Positions 37,425-47,771 are shown, numbered from the stretch's first letter. The stretch is 64,000 nt of DNA from Hathewaya massiliensis (GCF_902143515.1 NZ_CABFVD010000004.1:124001-188000), one strand, 5' to 3'. The notes: a model not told the origin generated them from the letters alone. Made by a program: numbers and translations.

Positions 37425-38228
37425 CTATAAATAATTGTAAGTATCCTTTGCTTCTTTAGATAGAAATACTTTATTTTCATATCCTAATTTAGATAAATTT
37501 TTCTGCAATATTTTTGCTACTATTTCCATAGCTGGCCACTCTGTATTAAAATGTCCTCCATCAATTATTGCAATTCCTTCCTCATAAAGTTCATGAACAT
37601 CATGATAAGTTGTATCCCCTGTTATTATACAATCTGCTCCTAATTTTGTTGCCCTTTCAAAAAAATCTGAACCACTACCATTTACTAAGGCTATTTTTTT
37701 TACTTTTTTGCTTAAGTTTCCACTATATTTTAAGTTCTCAATATTATAAGCTGACTTTACTTTCTTGCATACTTCTTCTAAATTCATCGCTTCTTCTAAC
37801 TCTACTATTCTTCCAATACCTGAATTTTCTTTTATAGGATTTTCATCTATTATAGAGTAGTTCTTAAACCCTAAAAGTTCCATTGCGAAGTCATTTAGTC
37901 CACCTTGTACAGAATCTAAATTAGTGTGCGCTGAATAAAGAGAAATATTTTCTTTTATTAATTTTATAATCTTCTTTCCCTTTATAGTTTCTGTGGTTAT
38001 AGACTTAGGCTTTATAAAAAGTAAAGGATGATGTGACAATATAAAGTTACACTGTTTTTCTATAGCTTCTTCTATGACTTCCATAGTACAATCTAAGGTT
38101 ACCAATATAGAACTAATCTCCATATTAGTATCCCCTACCATAAGTCCTACGTTATCGTATTCTTCTTTTAAACTTACTGGGGCGTATTTTTCCATAATCC
38201 TCATTAACTCTTTAACTGTCAAAGTCAT
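37425..38228 (-). CDS. Nif3-like dinuclear metal-centre protein (YqfO family)
   Basis: A 267-aa Nif3/GTP cyclohydrolase I type 2 family protein with metal ligands in FILSHHPLLF, YSAHTNLDSVQGG and DGGHFNTEWPAMEI. It is the short form lacking the central ~100-aa PII-like insert of B. subtilis YqfO. Function is unsettled. Its start overlaps the trmK stop by 17 bp, so it is translationally coupled with trmK. Confidence 0.93.
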   Translation of the reverse strand: MTLTVKELMRIMEKYAPVSLKEEYDNVGLMVGDTNMEISSILVTLDCTMEVIEEAIEKQCNFILSHHPLLFIKPKSITTETIKGKKIIKLIKENISLYSAHTNLDSVQGGLNDFAMELLGFKNYSIIDENPIKENSGIGRIVELEEAMNLEEVCKKVKSAYNIENLKYSGNLSKKVKKIALVNGSGSDFFERATKLGADCIITGDTTYHDVHELYEEGIAIIDGGHFNTEWPAMEIVAKILQKNLSKLGYENKVFLSKEAKDTYNYL

Positions 38229-38907
38229 ATAAACAACTCCTTAACTTACTTATTTTAAGTTCTAATTCATAAGCTCTTTTTTTCCAGTTATCTGTATCAC
38301 TTTTAGTATTATTTAAAATACCTTTGTATTTATCTATAAGATATTCTATGTATTGTTTAACCATATTATCTTTTTTATCTATTAAAAGTTTACTTACTTC
38401 ATAGTATATTGGATCTACTTCTTTTTTATCTTCTCCATAAGCTATTTTTAATATTTCATAAAACTTATCATCTTCATAACAAATTTTCTCTTCTAATATG
38501 GAAAACCCCATTTCATATACATATTTTCTAAATACGTCTGCATTTTGTACAGGTTGTACTATAGCATAATCTAGAGCTTTAAATTTTTCTATATCAGAAT
38601 GAATTATATCCCTAATCAAATCTCCACCCATGCCAGCAATTATAGTACATTGAACTTCCCCTTTGTGAATTACACTAAGTCCTCCGCCTAAACGTGTTTT
38701 TATTTCATTATGAAGTCCTTCTCTATCTATATTAGATTTTGCTTTTTCTATGGGTCCCTTATTTATATCTCCTGCTATGGCAAAATTACAAACCCTATTT
38801 TTTAAAAGATATATAGGTATATAAGCATGATCTGTACCTATATCTGCTACTGTATCTACATTTTTTACAAGACTTGCAATAGTATATAATCTCTTGCTAA
38901 GTTCCAT
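38212..38907 (-). CDS. trmK: tRNA (adenine-22-N1)-methyltransferase TrmK
   Basis: A 231-aa class I methyltransferase that makes m1A22 in tRNA. The SAM motif is TVADIGTDHAYIPIYLL and the catalytic-site region is CTIIAGMGGDLIRDII. A C-terminal coiled-coil-like segment (KGILNNTKSDTDNWKKRAYE) is typical. The order rpoD, membrane protein, trmK, nif3 matches the sigA-yqfN-yqfO region of Bacillus with one insertion. ATG with GGTGATG upstream. Confidence 0.93.
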   Translation of the reverse strand: MELSKRLYTIASLVKNVDTVADIGTDHAYIPIYLLKNRVCNFAIAGDINKGPIEKAKSNIDREGLHNEIKTRLGGGLSVIHKGEVQCTIIAGMGGDLIRDIIHSDIEKFKALDYAIVQPVQNADVFRKYVYEMGFSILEEKICYEDDKFYEILKIAYGEDKKEVDPIYYEVSKLLIDKKDNMVKQYIEYLIDKYKGILNNTKSDTDNWKKRAYELELKISKLRSCLYDFDS

Positions 38908-38922
38908 TTCATCACCTTCAAA

Positions 38923-39813
38923 CTATAAGTATACTGAAAATATCTTAATTTGCAATACCATAAAAGTTATTGCCACTGCTAGGGCAATATATATATATTT
39001 ATAGGATGATTTCCTATCATATTTTGAATTTATTTGTGCTGCAAAATACATGCAAAAAATTAAGGCTAAATTTAAGGCACCATACATCATTTGCTGAAAA
39101 GCAAATTGCTTGCCTGTACCTATTTTAGTTGGATTAAATGAAGGATCAAAACTAAGTGGCATAGTTTCACCAAGGTTTCCCTTTAAATAATAAATAAAGG
39201 GAACTATAACCATAATAAAAGAAAGTATGGTAGTTATTACAAGTGGAATCATAAATACTTTATCCCTATGCAAATTTACTTTTTCATTATTTCTTCTTTC
39301 ATTGTTATCTATAAGTTTCATACCTTTTTCTTTTAAAGCTTGTTCAAACTTTTTAACCTCAGCTGGGGTTATTGCAAAATTGATTTTATCTGTTAAAATA
39401 TATACAACTTCATCCTTAGAGGTTGTATACATTCTTGTAGTTCCTAACTTTTCTATATAACATCTTCCAATTATAAAATTATTAAAACTTATACCAGACA
39501 ACTTTATCCCATCTATCTCCTCTTGAATATTATATCCAGTTATATCCTTATAATATATGTTAATAGTTTTTAATCCATAGAGCCCTTTTATTGTCATGTA
39601 CTCCTCGCCTACTTCATAATTTAAGGATAAACCTAATATTATATAATAAAGCTGATATATATCAAAAATAACTAGTAGTATCTTAAGAATGATAGATATA
39701 GTATAAGACATTGAATGTTTTGTAAAATAAAAAACCCCAAAGTTTAATATTATAAGCCCTAATAAAATAATGTAACTTGCTAAATTCTTCTGTGGTTTAT
39801 ACACCCTTAACAC
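38923..39813 (-). CDS. Membrane protein with PH-like domain
   Basis: A 296-aa protein with two N-terminal helices (about residues 14-31 and 38-65). A beta-rich soluble section follows (YEVGEEYMTIKGLYGLKTIN to TDKINFAITPAEVKKFEQAL), resembling bacterial PH-like domains. Three further hydrophobic segments follow. Start uncertain: GTG 39813 is too near the AAAGGTAGG site; a second GTG at 39804 has AGGTG 6 nt upstream. Function unknown. Confidence 0.75.
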   Translation of the reverse strand: MLRVYKPQKNLASYIILLGLIILNFGVFYFTKHSMSYTISIILKILLVIFDIYQLYYIILGLSLNYEVGEEYMTIKGLYGLKTINIYYKDITGYNIQEEIDGIKLSGISFNNFIIGRCYIEKLGTTRMYTTSKDEVVYILTDKINFAITPAEVKKFEQALKEKGMKLIDNNERRNNEKVNLHRDKVFMIPLVITTILSFIMVIVPFIYYLKGNLGETMPLSFDPSFNPTKIGTGKQFAFQQMMYGALNLALIFCMYFAAQINSKYDRKSSYKYIYIALAVAITFMVLQIKIFSVYL

Positions 39814-39873
39814 CTACCTTTTAATTGACACTTATATTTTACAATATTTGTATATTAAATTCAAGTGTTTATA

Positions 39874-39908
39874 GAAAATAAAGCACCATTTGCGATGGTG
39901 CTTTATTT
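39874..39908 (-). terminator. rpoD terminator
   Basis: AAATAAAGCACCAT pairs perfectly with ATGGTGCTTTATTT and overlaps the rpoD stop codon. It is followed by T-rich sequence on the minus strand. Confidence 0.9.
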
Positions 39909-40968
39909 AATCTAAATAATCTTTTAATTTTTTACTTCTACTTGGATGTCTTAGTTTTCTTAAGGCTTTTGCTTCTATTTGCCTTATTCTCTCTCTTGTT
40001 ACATTAAACTCTTTTCCCACTTCTTCAAGAGTTCTAGCCCTTCCATCGTCAAGACCAAACCTTAATCGTAAAACTTTTTCTTCCCTTGGTGTTAATGTAT
40101 CTAAAACATTTATAAGTTGTTCCTTTAACATAGTAAAAGCAGCTGCTTCTGCTGGTGCTGGCGCATCATCATCTGGTATAAAGTCACCTAAATGACTATC
40201 TTCTTCTTCTCCTATAGGAGTTTCTAAAGAAACTGGCTCTTGAGCTATTTTCATGATTTCTCTAACTTTTTCTACAGGCATCTCCATAACTTGTGCTATT
40301 TCTTCTGCTATTGGATCTCTTCCTAATTCTTGTAAAAGCTGTCTTGAAACCCTTATAAGTTTATTTATAGTTTCCACCATGTGAACTGGTATCCTAATTG
40401 TTCTTGCTTGGTCAGCTATAGCTCTGGTAATTGCTTGCCTAATCCACCATGTTGCATAAGTACTGAATTTATATCCTTTTCTGTAATCAAATTTCTCTAC
40501 TGCTTTAATTAATCCTAAATTTCCCTCTTGTATTAAGTCAAGAAATAACATTCCTCTTCCTACGTATCTTTTCGCAATACTTACTACAAGTCTTAAATTA
40601 GCTTCTGCTAATTTTTTCTTAGCATACTCATCCCCTGCTTCTATTTTTTTTGCAAGTTCTATCTCTTCTTCTGGAGTTAACAGGGGAACTTTTCCTATTT
40701 CTTTTAGATACATTCTAACCGGATCATCAATTGCAATCCCCTCTGGTATAGAAATATCTAATTCTTCTTCTTCCTCTTCTTCTTCCATATTTCCTATAAT
40801 ATCTATATTCATACTTTCCAATACTTCATATATTTTCTCTATTTGTTCAGGAGTTATATCTATTTCTTCAAGCTCATCAATTATCTCTTGATAAGTTAAG
40901 CTTCCTTTCTTCTTTCCCTTATCTATAAGACTTTTAACAACTTTCATTTTTTCTGCCTTATCTTTCAT
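39907..40968 (-). CDS. rpoD: Primary sigma factor SigA (RpoD)
   Basis: Housekeeping sigma-70. The 353-aa protein has region 1.2 ([17 protein letters not shown]), region 2 ([28 protein letters not shown] and [20 protein letters not shown]), region 3, and region 4 ([31 protein letters not shown]). A run of eight Glu precedes region 1.2, as in other short Firmicute forms. The start is ATG 40968 with GGAGGTAA upstream; the open frame to 41034 overlaps dnaG and lacks a site. Co-transcribed with dnaG. Confidence 0.97.
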   Translation of the reverse strand: MKDKAEKMKVVKSLIDKGKKKGSLTYQEIIDELEEIDITPEQIEKIYEVLESMNIDIIGNMEEEEEEEELDISIPEGIAIDDPVRMYLKEIGKVPLLTPEEEIELAKKIEAGDEYAKKKLAEANLRLVVSIAKRYVGRGMLFLDLIQEGNLGLIKAVEKFDYRKGYKFSTYATWWIRQAITRAIADQARTIRIPVHMVETINKLIRVSRQLLQELGRDPIAEEIAQVMEMPVEKVREIMKIAQEPVSLETPIGEEEDSHLGDFIPDDDAPAPAEAAAFTMLKEQLINVLDTLTPREEKVLRLRFGLDDGRARTLEEVGKEFNVTRERIRQIEAKALRKLRHPSRSKKLKDYLD

Positions 40969-40990
40969 TAAATTACCTCCCTTCACAACT

Positions 40991-42760
40991 TTATAAATTT
41001 CTAAGCTTTTCATCAATTTTTGAAAGCTCTTCAACGTATTTTAGTGTTTCCTCAAAAACTCCACTTTCTTCAAAATGTTTAATTTTATTCATAACTTCCT
41101 TCTTCGACTCCTCTAATTTTGATTTTTTTATTTCCTTAAAACAATCATTTATAAAAGTTCTTCTACTTCCTTCATCTTCTAATGGTAGAAGTTCTATTTC
41201 TAAAATATTAATTAACTCTTTTGATGTTTCTACATCTTGACATAAAATATCTACTTTCTTTTTTAACTCTTCTACTTCTAAATCTCTATATTTCTTTATT
41301 AGTTCAAATATATTTTTATGGGAATCATTAATGATATTTTCTGCATTAAAACTTGTAATTATGTAGTCTATTCCTATCTTATTTATCATTAAATTTAATA
41401 AAGTACGTTCCGCCTTCATATAAGGTTCTTCTAAATATAATTTTGTTCCAATATTACCAGTAATATTCATAACTTTAGTATTTTTTGTGTTTTTTTGTAA
41501 CTTTTGATTTAAAAAATCATAAATTGCATCTTCACTGATATTTATCTCTTCTGAAATCTGCTTCACATATAAATTTCTCTCTACAGGATCTAAGCCTATT
41601 AAAATTTCACTTATTTCATTTATAAAATTTGAAAGTGACTTTTGATCCTTAAAATTAGTTTTCTTTTTAGACTGTTCTATTTTATATTGAACTAAAGGTA
41701 GAGCATCTTCTAATAATTGTAGAAATCCTTCCTTCCCATGAGATTTAACATAGTCATCGGGATCTTTTCCATAGGGAATTGTCACTACCCTTAAATCAAA
41801 GCCTTCATTCATAAGGATATCTAAACCTCTTAATGTTGCTACCTGTCCTGCAACATCAGCATCATATGCTATATATATTGTGTCAGCATATTTTTTCATT
41901 AATTTTGCCTGACCAATAGTTAATGCTGTTCCTAATGAAGCTACCACATTTGTAATTCCTGATTGATGAAGTGAAATACAGTCCATATAACCTTCTACAA
42001 TTATTAGGATTCTCTGCTGATTGTTTTTTATAGCAAGATTCAATCCATAAAGATTTGTTCCTTTATTGAAGATTTTAGATTCTGGCGAGTTTAAATATTT
42101 AGGTTTTGAATCATCTAGCACTCTTCCACCAAATCCTATAACTTTTCCTCTAGGATTAAAAACTGGAAATATAACTCTATTCCTAAAACGGTCATAAAAT
42201 TTATCATTTTTGCCTTTAATTATTAGTCCCAGTGAAAATATTTCTGTTTCCGAATATCCTTTTCTTTTTAGATATTCAAAAAGTTCACTCCAATTATCTT
42301 TTGCGTATCCTAGGCCGAATTTTGCAATAGTCTTACCAGTTAAACCTCTATTACTTAAATATGAAATAACCTTTTTATTATTTTTTAGATTTTCAAAAAA
42401 AAACCTGGCTGCTTCTATGTTTATATCATAGAGTCTTTTTTTAGTATCTTTATTTTCATTTCCTTTACTAACTGAAATATCTATATTTGCCCTATCTGCT
42501 AATAATTCACAGGCTTCTGGAAAAGGTAATCCTTTAGTTTTCATTAAAAATGTAATTACATTTCCAACCTCACCACAACCAAAGCATTTAAATATCTGTT
42601 TATCTTGTGAAACTGTAAAAGATGGAGTTTTTTCATTATGAAAGGGACATAAACCTATATAGTTCCTACCTCTTCTTTTAAGTCTCACAGTTTCAGAGAT
42701 TATATCAACTATATCATTTTCCTCTCTTATTTTTTCAATTATTTCCTCTGGAATAAGCAA
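40991..42760 (-). CDS. dnaG: DNA primase DnaG
   Basis: Synthesises RNA primers at the replication fork. The 589-aa protein has the N-terminal CHC2 zinc finger ([11 protein letters not shown] with CFGCGEVGN), the TOPRIM domain ([37 protein letters not shown]) and a C-terminal DnaB-binding helical region. The start is TTG 42760 with AGGTGG upstream. It lies 22 bp before the rpoD start as in the classical dnaG-sigA operon; rpsU is elsewhere (56.5 kb). Confidence 0.97.
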   Translation of the reverse strand: MLIPEEIIEKIREENDIVDIISETVRLKRRGRNYIGLCPFHNEKTPSFTVSQDKQIFKCFGCGEVGNVITFLMKTKGLPFPEACELLADRANIDISVSKGNENKDTKKRLYDINIEAARFFFENLKNNKKVISYLSNRGLTGKTIAKFGLGYAKDNWSELFEYLKRKGYSETEIFSLGLIIKGKNDKFYDRFRNRVIFPVFNPRGKVIGFGGRVLDDSKPKYLNSPESKIFNKGTNLYGLNLAIKNNQQRILIIVEGYMDCISLHQSGITNVVASLGTALTIGQAKLMKKYADTIYIAYDADVAGQVATLRGLDILMNEGFDLRVVTIPYGKDPDDYVKSHGKEGFLQLLEDALPLVQYKIEQSKKKTNFKDQKSLSNFINEISEILIGLDPVERNLYVKQISEEINISEDAIYDFLNQKLQKNTKNTKVMNITGNIGTKLYLEEPYMKAERTLLNLMINKIGIDYIITSFNAENIINDSHKNIFELIKKYRDLEVEELKKKVDILCQDVETSKELINILEIELLPLEDEGSRRTFINDCFKEIKKSKLEESKKEVMNKIKHFEESGVFEETLKYVEELSKIDEKLRNL

Positions 42761-43109
42761 AAAACTACCACCTAGCCTTTATTATTATTAATACGACTTA
42801 TTCTATTTTCGACAAAAATATTAATTATCCTTCTTTTATTTAACATTCTTTTAATATTCTTTGTCGTATTATATATATTCTTTGTATAATACAAAAATCC
42901 TTTAAATTTCATAATTATTTCTTTTCTATTGTTTCCCTTTTTTCCTAGTTACTATACATTTATTAAGATTATATAATTATATAGTTAATTATTAAGCTTA
43001 AATATATTATTCTATATATTTAGTAAAAATTCCTTTTATTATTCTGTTATAATATCCATCTATCTTTAATATGCTTATATAGAGATTCTTTTAAAGGAGT
43101 TGATTTGTA
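42761..43109. other. 349-bp divergent intergenic region (dnaG / coat gene)
   Basis: AT-rich region holding the promoters of the dnaG-rpoD operon (minus) and the CotS-like gene (plus). It contains a full Spo0A box and a near-match, listed separately. No small gene or RNA is recognised. Confidence 0.7.
42808..42868. promoter_or_regulatory. Spo0A-like boxes upstream of dnaG
   Basis: TTTTCGACAAAAAT at 42806-42819 contains the exact core TTCGACA (42808-42814). A reversed one-mismatch copy TGTCGTA lies at 42862-42868. The core is about 48 bp before the dnaG start, where it could act on the dnaG-rpoD promoter. Confidence 0.5.
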
Positions 43110-44177
43110 ATGCCTCATAAGGCTTCACTATATACAACATGTTCTATTCTGTCCCCTGAAAATGTTAAAAATAAAGTTTTGCCTTTATATGGTTTGCAAG
43201 ATGCCATAATTGAAGATATTAAATTTAAAAATACTGATAAGCAAAGAGCCGTATATAAAGTTACAAAAGATAATAAGGTCTTTTGTCTTAAAAAAGTATA
43301 CTATAATTCTGAAAAACTGCTGTTTGTATATTCATCTATAGAATGGTGGTATAGATTCGGCATAAATGTTCCTAGAATATTGCCTACAGTAAGTAACTCA
43401 AGATACGTTAATTATAATGATATGCTTTTTATTTTAACCCCGTGGATTGAAGGAGTTAAATGCGATTATGATAATGAAGAACATATAAATTCTATTATGG
43501 GTAATTTAGGTCGCATTCATAGGGTATCTTGTGATTTCTTCCCTATACCAGGAAGCGAGATTGTAACTTCCTGTAATGTTTTATATAATTCTCTTCATAA
43601 ACATTGGCAAAATATTTTGCAGTATTCAAATTTAGCTTTTCAACATAAAGACTCTTTTTCTAAACTTTATATTGAACATTTTAATACTTTTAGTAAGCTT
43701 GCAGAAATTTCATCATCTATTTCCTATGGAATTAATAACTTAAATCTAAGTAAAAGTCTTTGTCATGAAGACTATGTAAATAAAAATCTTATTTTTGATG
43801 AAAATAAAAACCTATGGGTAATAGATTTTGACAAGGTTTCCCTTGATTATGTGGCACACGATATATCCTATGCCTTAAGAAGGCTTTTAAGACGAGAGAG
43901 TACAAATTGGAATGTTTCCCTTGCTATTTCACTATTAAGTCAATATGATAAGGAAAACAAATTAAATATTGATGATTATAAGTATATACTAGCTTACTTA
44001 AGCTTTCCTCAAAAATATTGGAAAATTTCAAGAGATTATTATAGAAATATACAAAAATGCAATAAAAAAGCTTTCTATAAAATCTTAAAAAAATCTGTTA
44101 AAAATGGAGCAGATCAATTGGAATTCTCTTTAAACTTTAAGTCTTATATTGAGGATAAATTTTGTGAAAAAATTTAA
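43110..44177 (+). CDS. CotS-family spore coat protein (kinase-like fold)
   Basis: A 355-aa protein with an aminoglycoside-phosphotransferase/CotS fold: Brenner-type LCHEDYVNKNLIFDENKN and the DFD-like metal motif WVIDFDKVSLDY. The nucleotide loop region is around VYKVTKDNKVFCLKKVYY. CotS proteins are coat components made in the mother cell; whether they are enzymes is unclear. ATG with AAAGGAG upstream. Isolated plus-strand gene, convergent with ppdK. Confidence 0.85.
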   Translation: MPHKASLYTTCSILSPENVKNKVLPLYGLQDAIIEDIKFKNTDKQRAVYKVTKDNKVFCLKKVYYNSEKLLFVYSSIEWWYRFGINVPRILPTVSNSRYVNYNDMLFILTPWIEGVKCDYDNEEHINSIMGNLGRIHRVSCDFFPIPGSEIVTSCNVLYNSLHKHWQNILQYSNLAFQHKDSFSKLYIEHFNTFSKLAEISSSISYGINNLNLSKSLCHEDYVNKNLIFDENKNLWVIDFDKVSLDYVAHDISYALRRLLRRESTNWNVSLAISLLSQYDKENKLNIDDYKYILAYLSFPQKYWKISRDYYRNIQKCNKKAFYKILKKSVKNGADQLEFSLNFKSYIEDKFCEKI

Positions 44178-44207
44178 TGAGAACAGTCCCCTTATAGACT
44201 GTTCTCA
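44178..44207. terminator. Terminator between the coat gene and ppdK
   Basis: TGAGAACAGTC pairs perfectly with GACTGTTCTCA. The minus side is followed by ATTAAATTTTTT, serving ppdK; the plus side is less T-rich. Confidence 0.85.
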
Positions 44208-44225
44208 CTAAATAAATGTAACAGG

Positions 44226-46859
44226 TTATTCTCTTGGATATTTAATTTGTGATTGAGCAGCTGCAAGTCTTGCAACAGGTACCCTATAAGGAGAGCATGA
44301 CACATAGTTAAGTCCTGTATTATGGAAAAACTCTATGGAACTTGGATCTCCACCATGTTCTCCGCAAATTCCAAGTTTAATGTCTTTTCTCTCTTTTTTC
44401 CCTAGTTCTACAGCCATCTTAACTAATTTTCCAACTCCTACTTGATCTAACTTTTGGAAAGGATCTTGTTCATATATACCCTTATCGTAATAATCAACCA
44501 AGAACTTTCCTGCATCATCTCTTGAGAATCCAAAAGTCATTTGAGTTAAATCATTAGTTCCGAAAGAAAAGAACTCTGCCTCTTTAGCTATTTCATCTGC
44601 TGTTAAAGCAGCTCTCGGGATTTCTATCATAGTGCCTACAGTATACTTAATATCTATACTTTCCTCTTTTATGATACTCTCAGCAGTCCTAACCACTATA
44701 TCCTTTATATATTTTAGTTCTTTTATTTCACCTATTAAAGGAATCATTATCTCTGGCTTTATATCATATCCCTTTTCTTTTTTTACTGTTATAGCAGCTT
44801 CTATTATAGCTCTTGTTTGCATTTCTGCAATTTCAGGGTATGATATAGCTAGCCTACACCCTCTATGTCCCATCATAGGGTTAAATTCTTGTAATGAATC
44901 TATTGTTCCCTTTAGTTCTTCAAAAGTAACTCCAATTTCTTTAGCTACTTCTTTTATATCCTTCTCATCTGTTGGTAAGAATTCATGTAGTGGTGGATCT
45001 AAAAACCTTATAGTAGCAGGTCTTTCTTGTAATGCTTCATAAATACCTATAAAATCTTCTCTTTGCATTGGAAGAATTTTCCCTAAGGCCTTTCTTCTTT
45101 GTTCTTCAGTTTTAGATAGAATCATTTCTCTTACTGCTGCAATTCTATCTTCCTTAAAGAACATATGCTCTGTTCTGCACAATCCTATACCTTCTGCTCC
45201 AAACTCAACTGCTTGTTTTGCATCTTTTGGGGTATCTGCATTAGTTCTTACCTTAAGTTTTCTTATGCTATCTGCCCAGGACATAAAGGTACCGAAATAT
45301 CCACTTATCTCTGGAGCTTTTGTTTTTATAGCACCAAGATACACCTTACCTGTACTTCCATCTAGAGAAATATAATCTCCTTCTTTTACTACCTGTCCAT
45401 TTACTGAGAAGTATTTCTCTTTTTCATTAACTCTTATAGCACCACACCCAGCAACACAACAAGTTCCAAGTCCTCTAGCTACAACTGCTGCATGAGATGT
45501 CATTCCTCCTCTTACAGTAAGTATGCCCTCAGAGGCTATCATACCCTCTATATCTTCTGGAGAAGTTTCAAGTCTTACTAAAATCACTTTTTCCCCTGCC
45601 TCATGATGAATCTTAGTCTCTTCTGCTGTAAAATAAACTTTTCCGCAAGCAGCACCTGGGGATGCAGGAAGTCCTTTTGCTATTTCTTTAGCCATTTTTA
45701 ATTCTTCTTCTTTAAAGTTTGGATGCAGTAAAGTATCAAGGGACCTTGGCTCCACCTTTAATAGTGCCTCTTCTTTAGTAATAAGTCCTTCTTCTACAAG
45801 TTCTACAGCTATTTTTAAAGCTGCCTCAGCTGTTCGTTTGCCGTTCCTCGTTTGAAGAAAGTAAAGCTTACCTTCTTCTATAGTAAACTCCATATCTTGC
45901 ATATCTTTATAGTGTTTCTCTAAAGCTTGTGATATGCTAATAAATTCGTCATAGCATTTTGGTAAATCTTCTTTTAATTTTGTAATTGTCTGAGGTGTTC
46001 TAATACCTGCAACAACATCTTCTCCTTGAGCATTTATCAAGTACTCACCAAAAATATTATTATCCCCTGTAGATGGGTTTCTAGTAAAAGCAACACCTGT
46101 ACCACTAGTATTTCCCATGTTACCAAAGACCATTCTTTGAACATTTACAGCTGTTCCCCAATCTCCTGGTATATCATGTAATCTCCTATATACAATGGCT
46201 CTTGGATTATTCCATGATTCAAAAACAGCATTTATGGATTTAATTAACTGTGTAAATGGATCTTGTGGAAAGGATTCTCCTATTTCTTTTTTATAGTATT
46301 CCTTAAATTTATAAGTTAATTTCTGAAGATCTTCTGCGTCTAAATCTGTATCGTATTCTACTCCTTTTTCCTCTTTCATCTCATCTATAAATTTTTCAAA
46401 ATAACTTTTGTCAAGACCCATTACAACATCAGAAAACATTTGAATAAATCTTCTATAAGAATCATATGCAAATCTTTTATTTTTTGTAAGTTCAGCAATT
46501 CCTTCCACCGTCTCATCATTTAAACCTAGGTTTAATACAGTGTCCATCATTCCTGGCATAGAAACCCTAGCCCCTGAACGAACAGATACTAATAGTGGGT
46601 TCTTTTTTGACCCGAACTTTTTCCCTGTTGTGTCTTCTATTTTATTTAAAGAACTTTTTATTTCTCCTATAATCTCTTTTGATAAAACTTTTTCATCATC
46701 GTAATATTTTAAACAAGCTTCAGTACTTACTGTAAATCCTTCTGGTACTGGTATTCCTAACCTTGTCATTTCAGCAAGATTAGCTCCTTTCCCCCCCAAA
46801 AGGTTTCTCATTGATGAATTTCCTTCATTGAATAAATACACATATTTTTTATTTTCCAT
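44226..46859 (-). CDS. ppdK: Pyruvate, phosphate dikinase
   Basis: Interconverts pyruvate + ATP + Pi and PEP + AMP + PPi. The 877-aa protein has the N-terminal ATP-grasp domain (LLGGKGANLAEMTRLGIPVP and GDWGTAVNVQRMVFGNMG) and the phosphohistidine domain (LTVRGGMTSHAAVVARGLG). The C-terminal PEP/pyruvate barrel has GLCRTEHMFF and GICGEHGGDP with the catalytic Cys. Length is normal. ATG with AAGGAG upstream. It lies downstream of the CBS-HTH regulator, with a palindrome between. Confidence 0.97.
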   Translation of the reverse strand: MENKKYVYLFNEGNSSMRNLLGGKGANLAEMTRLGIPVPEGFTVSTEACLKYYDDEKVLSKEIIGEIKSSLNKIEDTTGKKFGSKKNPLLVSVRSGARVSMPGMMDTVLNLGLNDETVEGIAELTKNKRFAYDSYRRFIQMFSDVVMGLDKSYFEKFIDEMKEEKGVEYDTDLDAEDLQKLTYKFKEYYKKEIGESFPQDPFTQLIKSINAVFESWNNPRAIVYRRLHDIPGDWGTAVNVQRMVFGNMGNTSGTGVAFTRNPSTGDNNIFGEYLINAQGEDVVAGIRTPQTITKLKEDLPKCYDEFISISQALEKHYKDMQDMEFTIEEGKLYFLQTRNGKRTAEAALKIAVELVEEGLITKEEALLKVEPRSLDTLLHPNFKEEELKMAKEIAKGLPASPGAACGKVYFTAEETKIHHEAGEKVILVRLETSPEDIEGMIASEGILTVRGGMTSHAAVVARGLGTCCVAGCGAIRVNEKEKYFSVNGQVVKEGDYISLDGSTGKVYLGAIKTKAPEISGYFGTFMSWADSIRKLKVRTNADTPKDAKQAVEFGAEGIGLCRTEHMFFKEDRIAAVREMILSKTEEQRRKALGKILPMQREDFIGIYEALQERPATIRFLDPPLHEFLPTDEKDIKEVAKEIGVTFEELKGTIDSLQEFNPMMGHRGCRLAISYPEIAEMQTRAIIEAAITVKKEKGYDIKPEIMIPLIGEIKELKYIKDIVVRTAESIIKEESIDIKYTVGTMIEIPRAALTADEIAKEAEFFSFGTNDLTQMTFGFSRDDAGKFLVDYYDKGIYEQDPFQKLDQVGVGKLVKMAVELGKKERKDIKLGICGEHGGDPSSIEFFHNTGLNYVSCSPYRVPVARLAAAQSQIKYPRE

Positions 46860-46924
46860 AATGCCAACTCCTTATTTATTCATAGTTTATTATGATAAAA
46901 CAAGAGAATTTAGCCCAAACTTTA

Positions 46925-46938
46925 GGACATATATGTCC
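46925..46938. promoter_or_regulatory. Palindrome between regulator and ppdK, candidate operator
   Basis: Perfect 14-bp palindrome GGACATATATGTCC, 66 bp before the ppdK ATG. Its placement between a CBS-HTH regulator gene and ppdK suggests an operator; binding is unproven. Confidence 0.5.
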
Positions 46939-46953
46939 CACCCAAATAAAATT

Positions 46954-47598
46954 TTACCCGTTTTCACTTAAATTAATTAAAAGTTTTGTTATATTTGTCT
47001 TAGAAACTTTTCCAACTACTTTGTTGAAATCCTTTCCATCCTTTTTCATAGTCTTTACTACTGGTAAACTATCAACTTCGTGAGTAATTATTTTTCTTGC
47101 TGCATCATACACTGGTTCTTCCTCTGATAGTAAAATTATATTTGGCATTCTAGTCATAATTATACCTATAGGCACTTTGTGCATGTCAGTTCCACCCATA
47201 GCAATTTTTAAGAAGTCTTTTCTTGATACAGCCCCAACTAAACCTTCTTCATTATTTTCAATAAACAATGTACCCACATCATTTAAAAACAATTGAACAA
47301 TACCATCATAAACGCTACATTCCTCTTTCACCAAACTAGGTTCACTCATAATTTCTTTAGCTTTTACTGCCTTAAGATGATCATAAATTATGCTATAAGA
47401 GGGTTTTTTAGAGTAAATATATCCTACCTTAGGTCTAGCATCCAATATTCCCGTCATAGTCAAAATAGCTAAGTCTGGTCTTAAGGCTGCCCTTGTTACA
47501 TCTAGCTTTTTAGCTATTTTTTCACTAGTAATTGGTTCATTACTTTTAACTATTCTTATGATTTCTTCTTGTCTATCTGTTAACTTAATCTTCTTCAC
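46954..47598 (-). CDS. CcpN-like HTH-CBS transcriptional regulator
   Basis: A 214-aa protein with an N-terminal helix-turn-helix (TDRQEEIIRIVKSNEPITSE, KKLDVTRAALRPDLAIL) and a CBS-domain pair (VYDGIVQLFLNDVGTLFIEN and PVYDAARKIITHEVDSLPVV). B. subtilis CcpN, of this architecture, represses gluconeogenic genes and sits beside yqfL, encoding a PPDK/PEPS regulatory protein. Here it sits directly upstream of ppdK, supporting control of pyruvate-PEP metabolism. The start is GTG 47598 with a GGAAGAGG site upstream. Confidence 0.9.
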   Translation of the reverse strand: MKKIKLTDRQEEIIRIVKSNEPITSEKIAKKLDVTRAALRPDLAILTMTGILDARPKVGYIYSKKPSYSIIYDHLKAVKAKEIMSEPSLVKEECSVYDGIVQLFLNDVGTLFIENNEEGLVGAVSRKDFLKIAMGGTDMHKVPIGIIMTRMPNIILLSEEEPVYDAARKIITHEVDSLPVVKTMKKDGKDFNKVVGKVSKTNITKLLINLSENG

Positions 47599-47692
47599 CC
47601 TCTTCCGTTCCTTAGATATTATAATTTTTTTGCTTGTTTTGTATTTAATTTTATTATAATGTATTATTAATCATATTACAATAGATATTGTG

Positions 47693-47715
47693 TACATTAT
47701 TTAATTAATAATGTA
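47693..47715. promoter_or_regulatory. Inverted repeat upstream of the CcpN-like gene
   Basis: TACATTATT and AATAATGTA, perfect 9-bp arms around TAATT, about 95 bp before the regulator start. Possible operator for autoregulation; it has no T run suggesting a terminator. Confidence 0.4.
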
Positions 47716-47771
47716 ACATATTAAAGTTTTTTTGTTTTTTTATTTCACATTTTAAACAAATTAAATTTTAA

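Noticed and set aside
40755-40790. Run of eight glutamate codons in rpoD as a possible repeat expansion
   Set aside because: Acidic stretches before region 1.2 are common in Firmicute SigA proteins.
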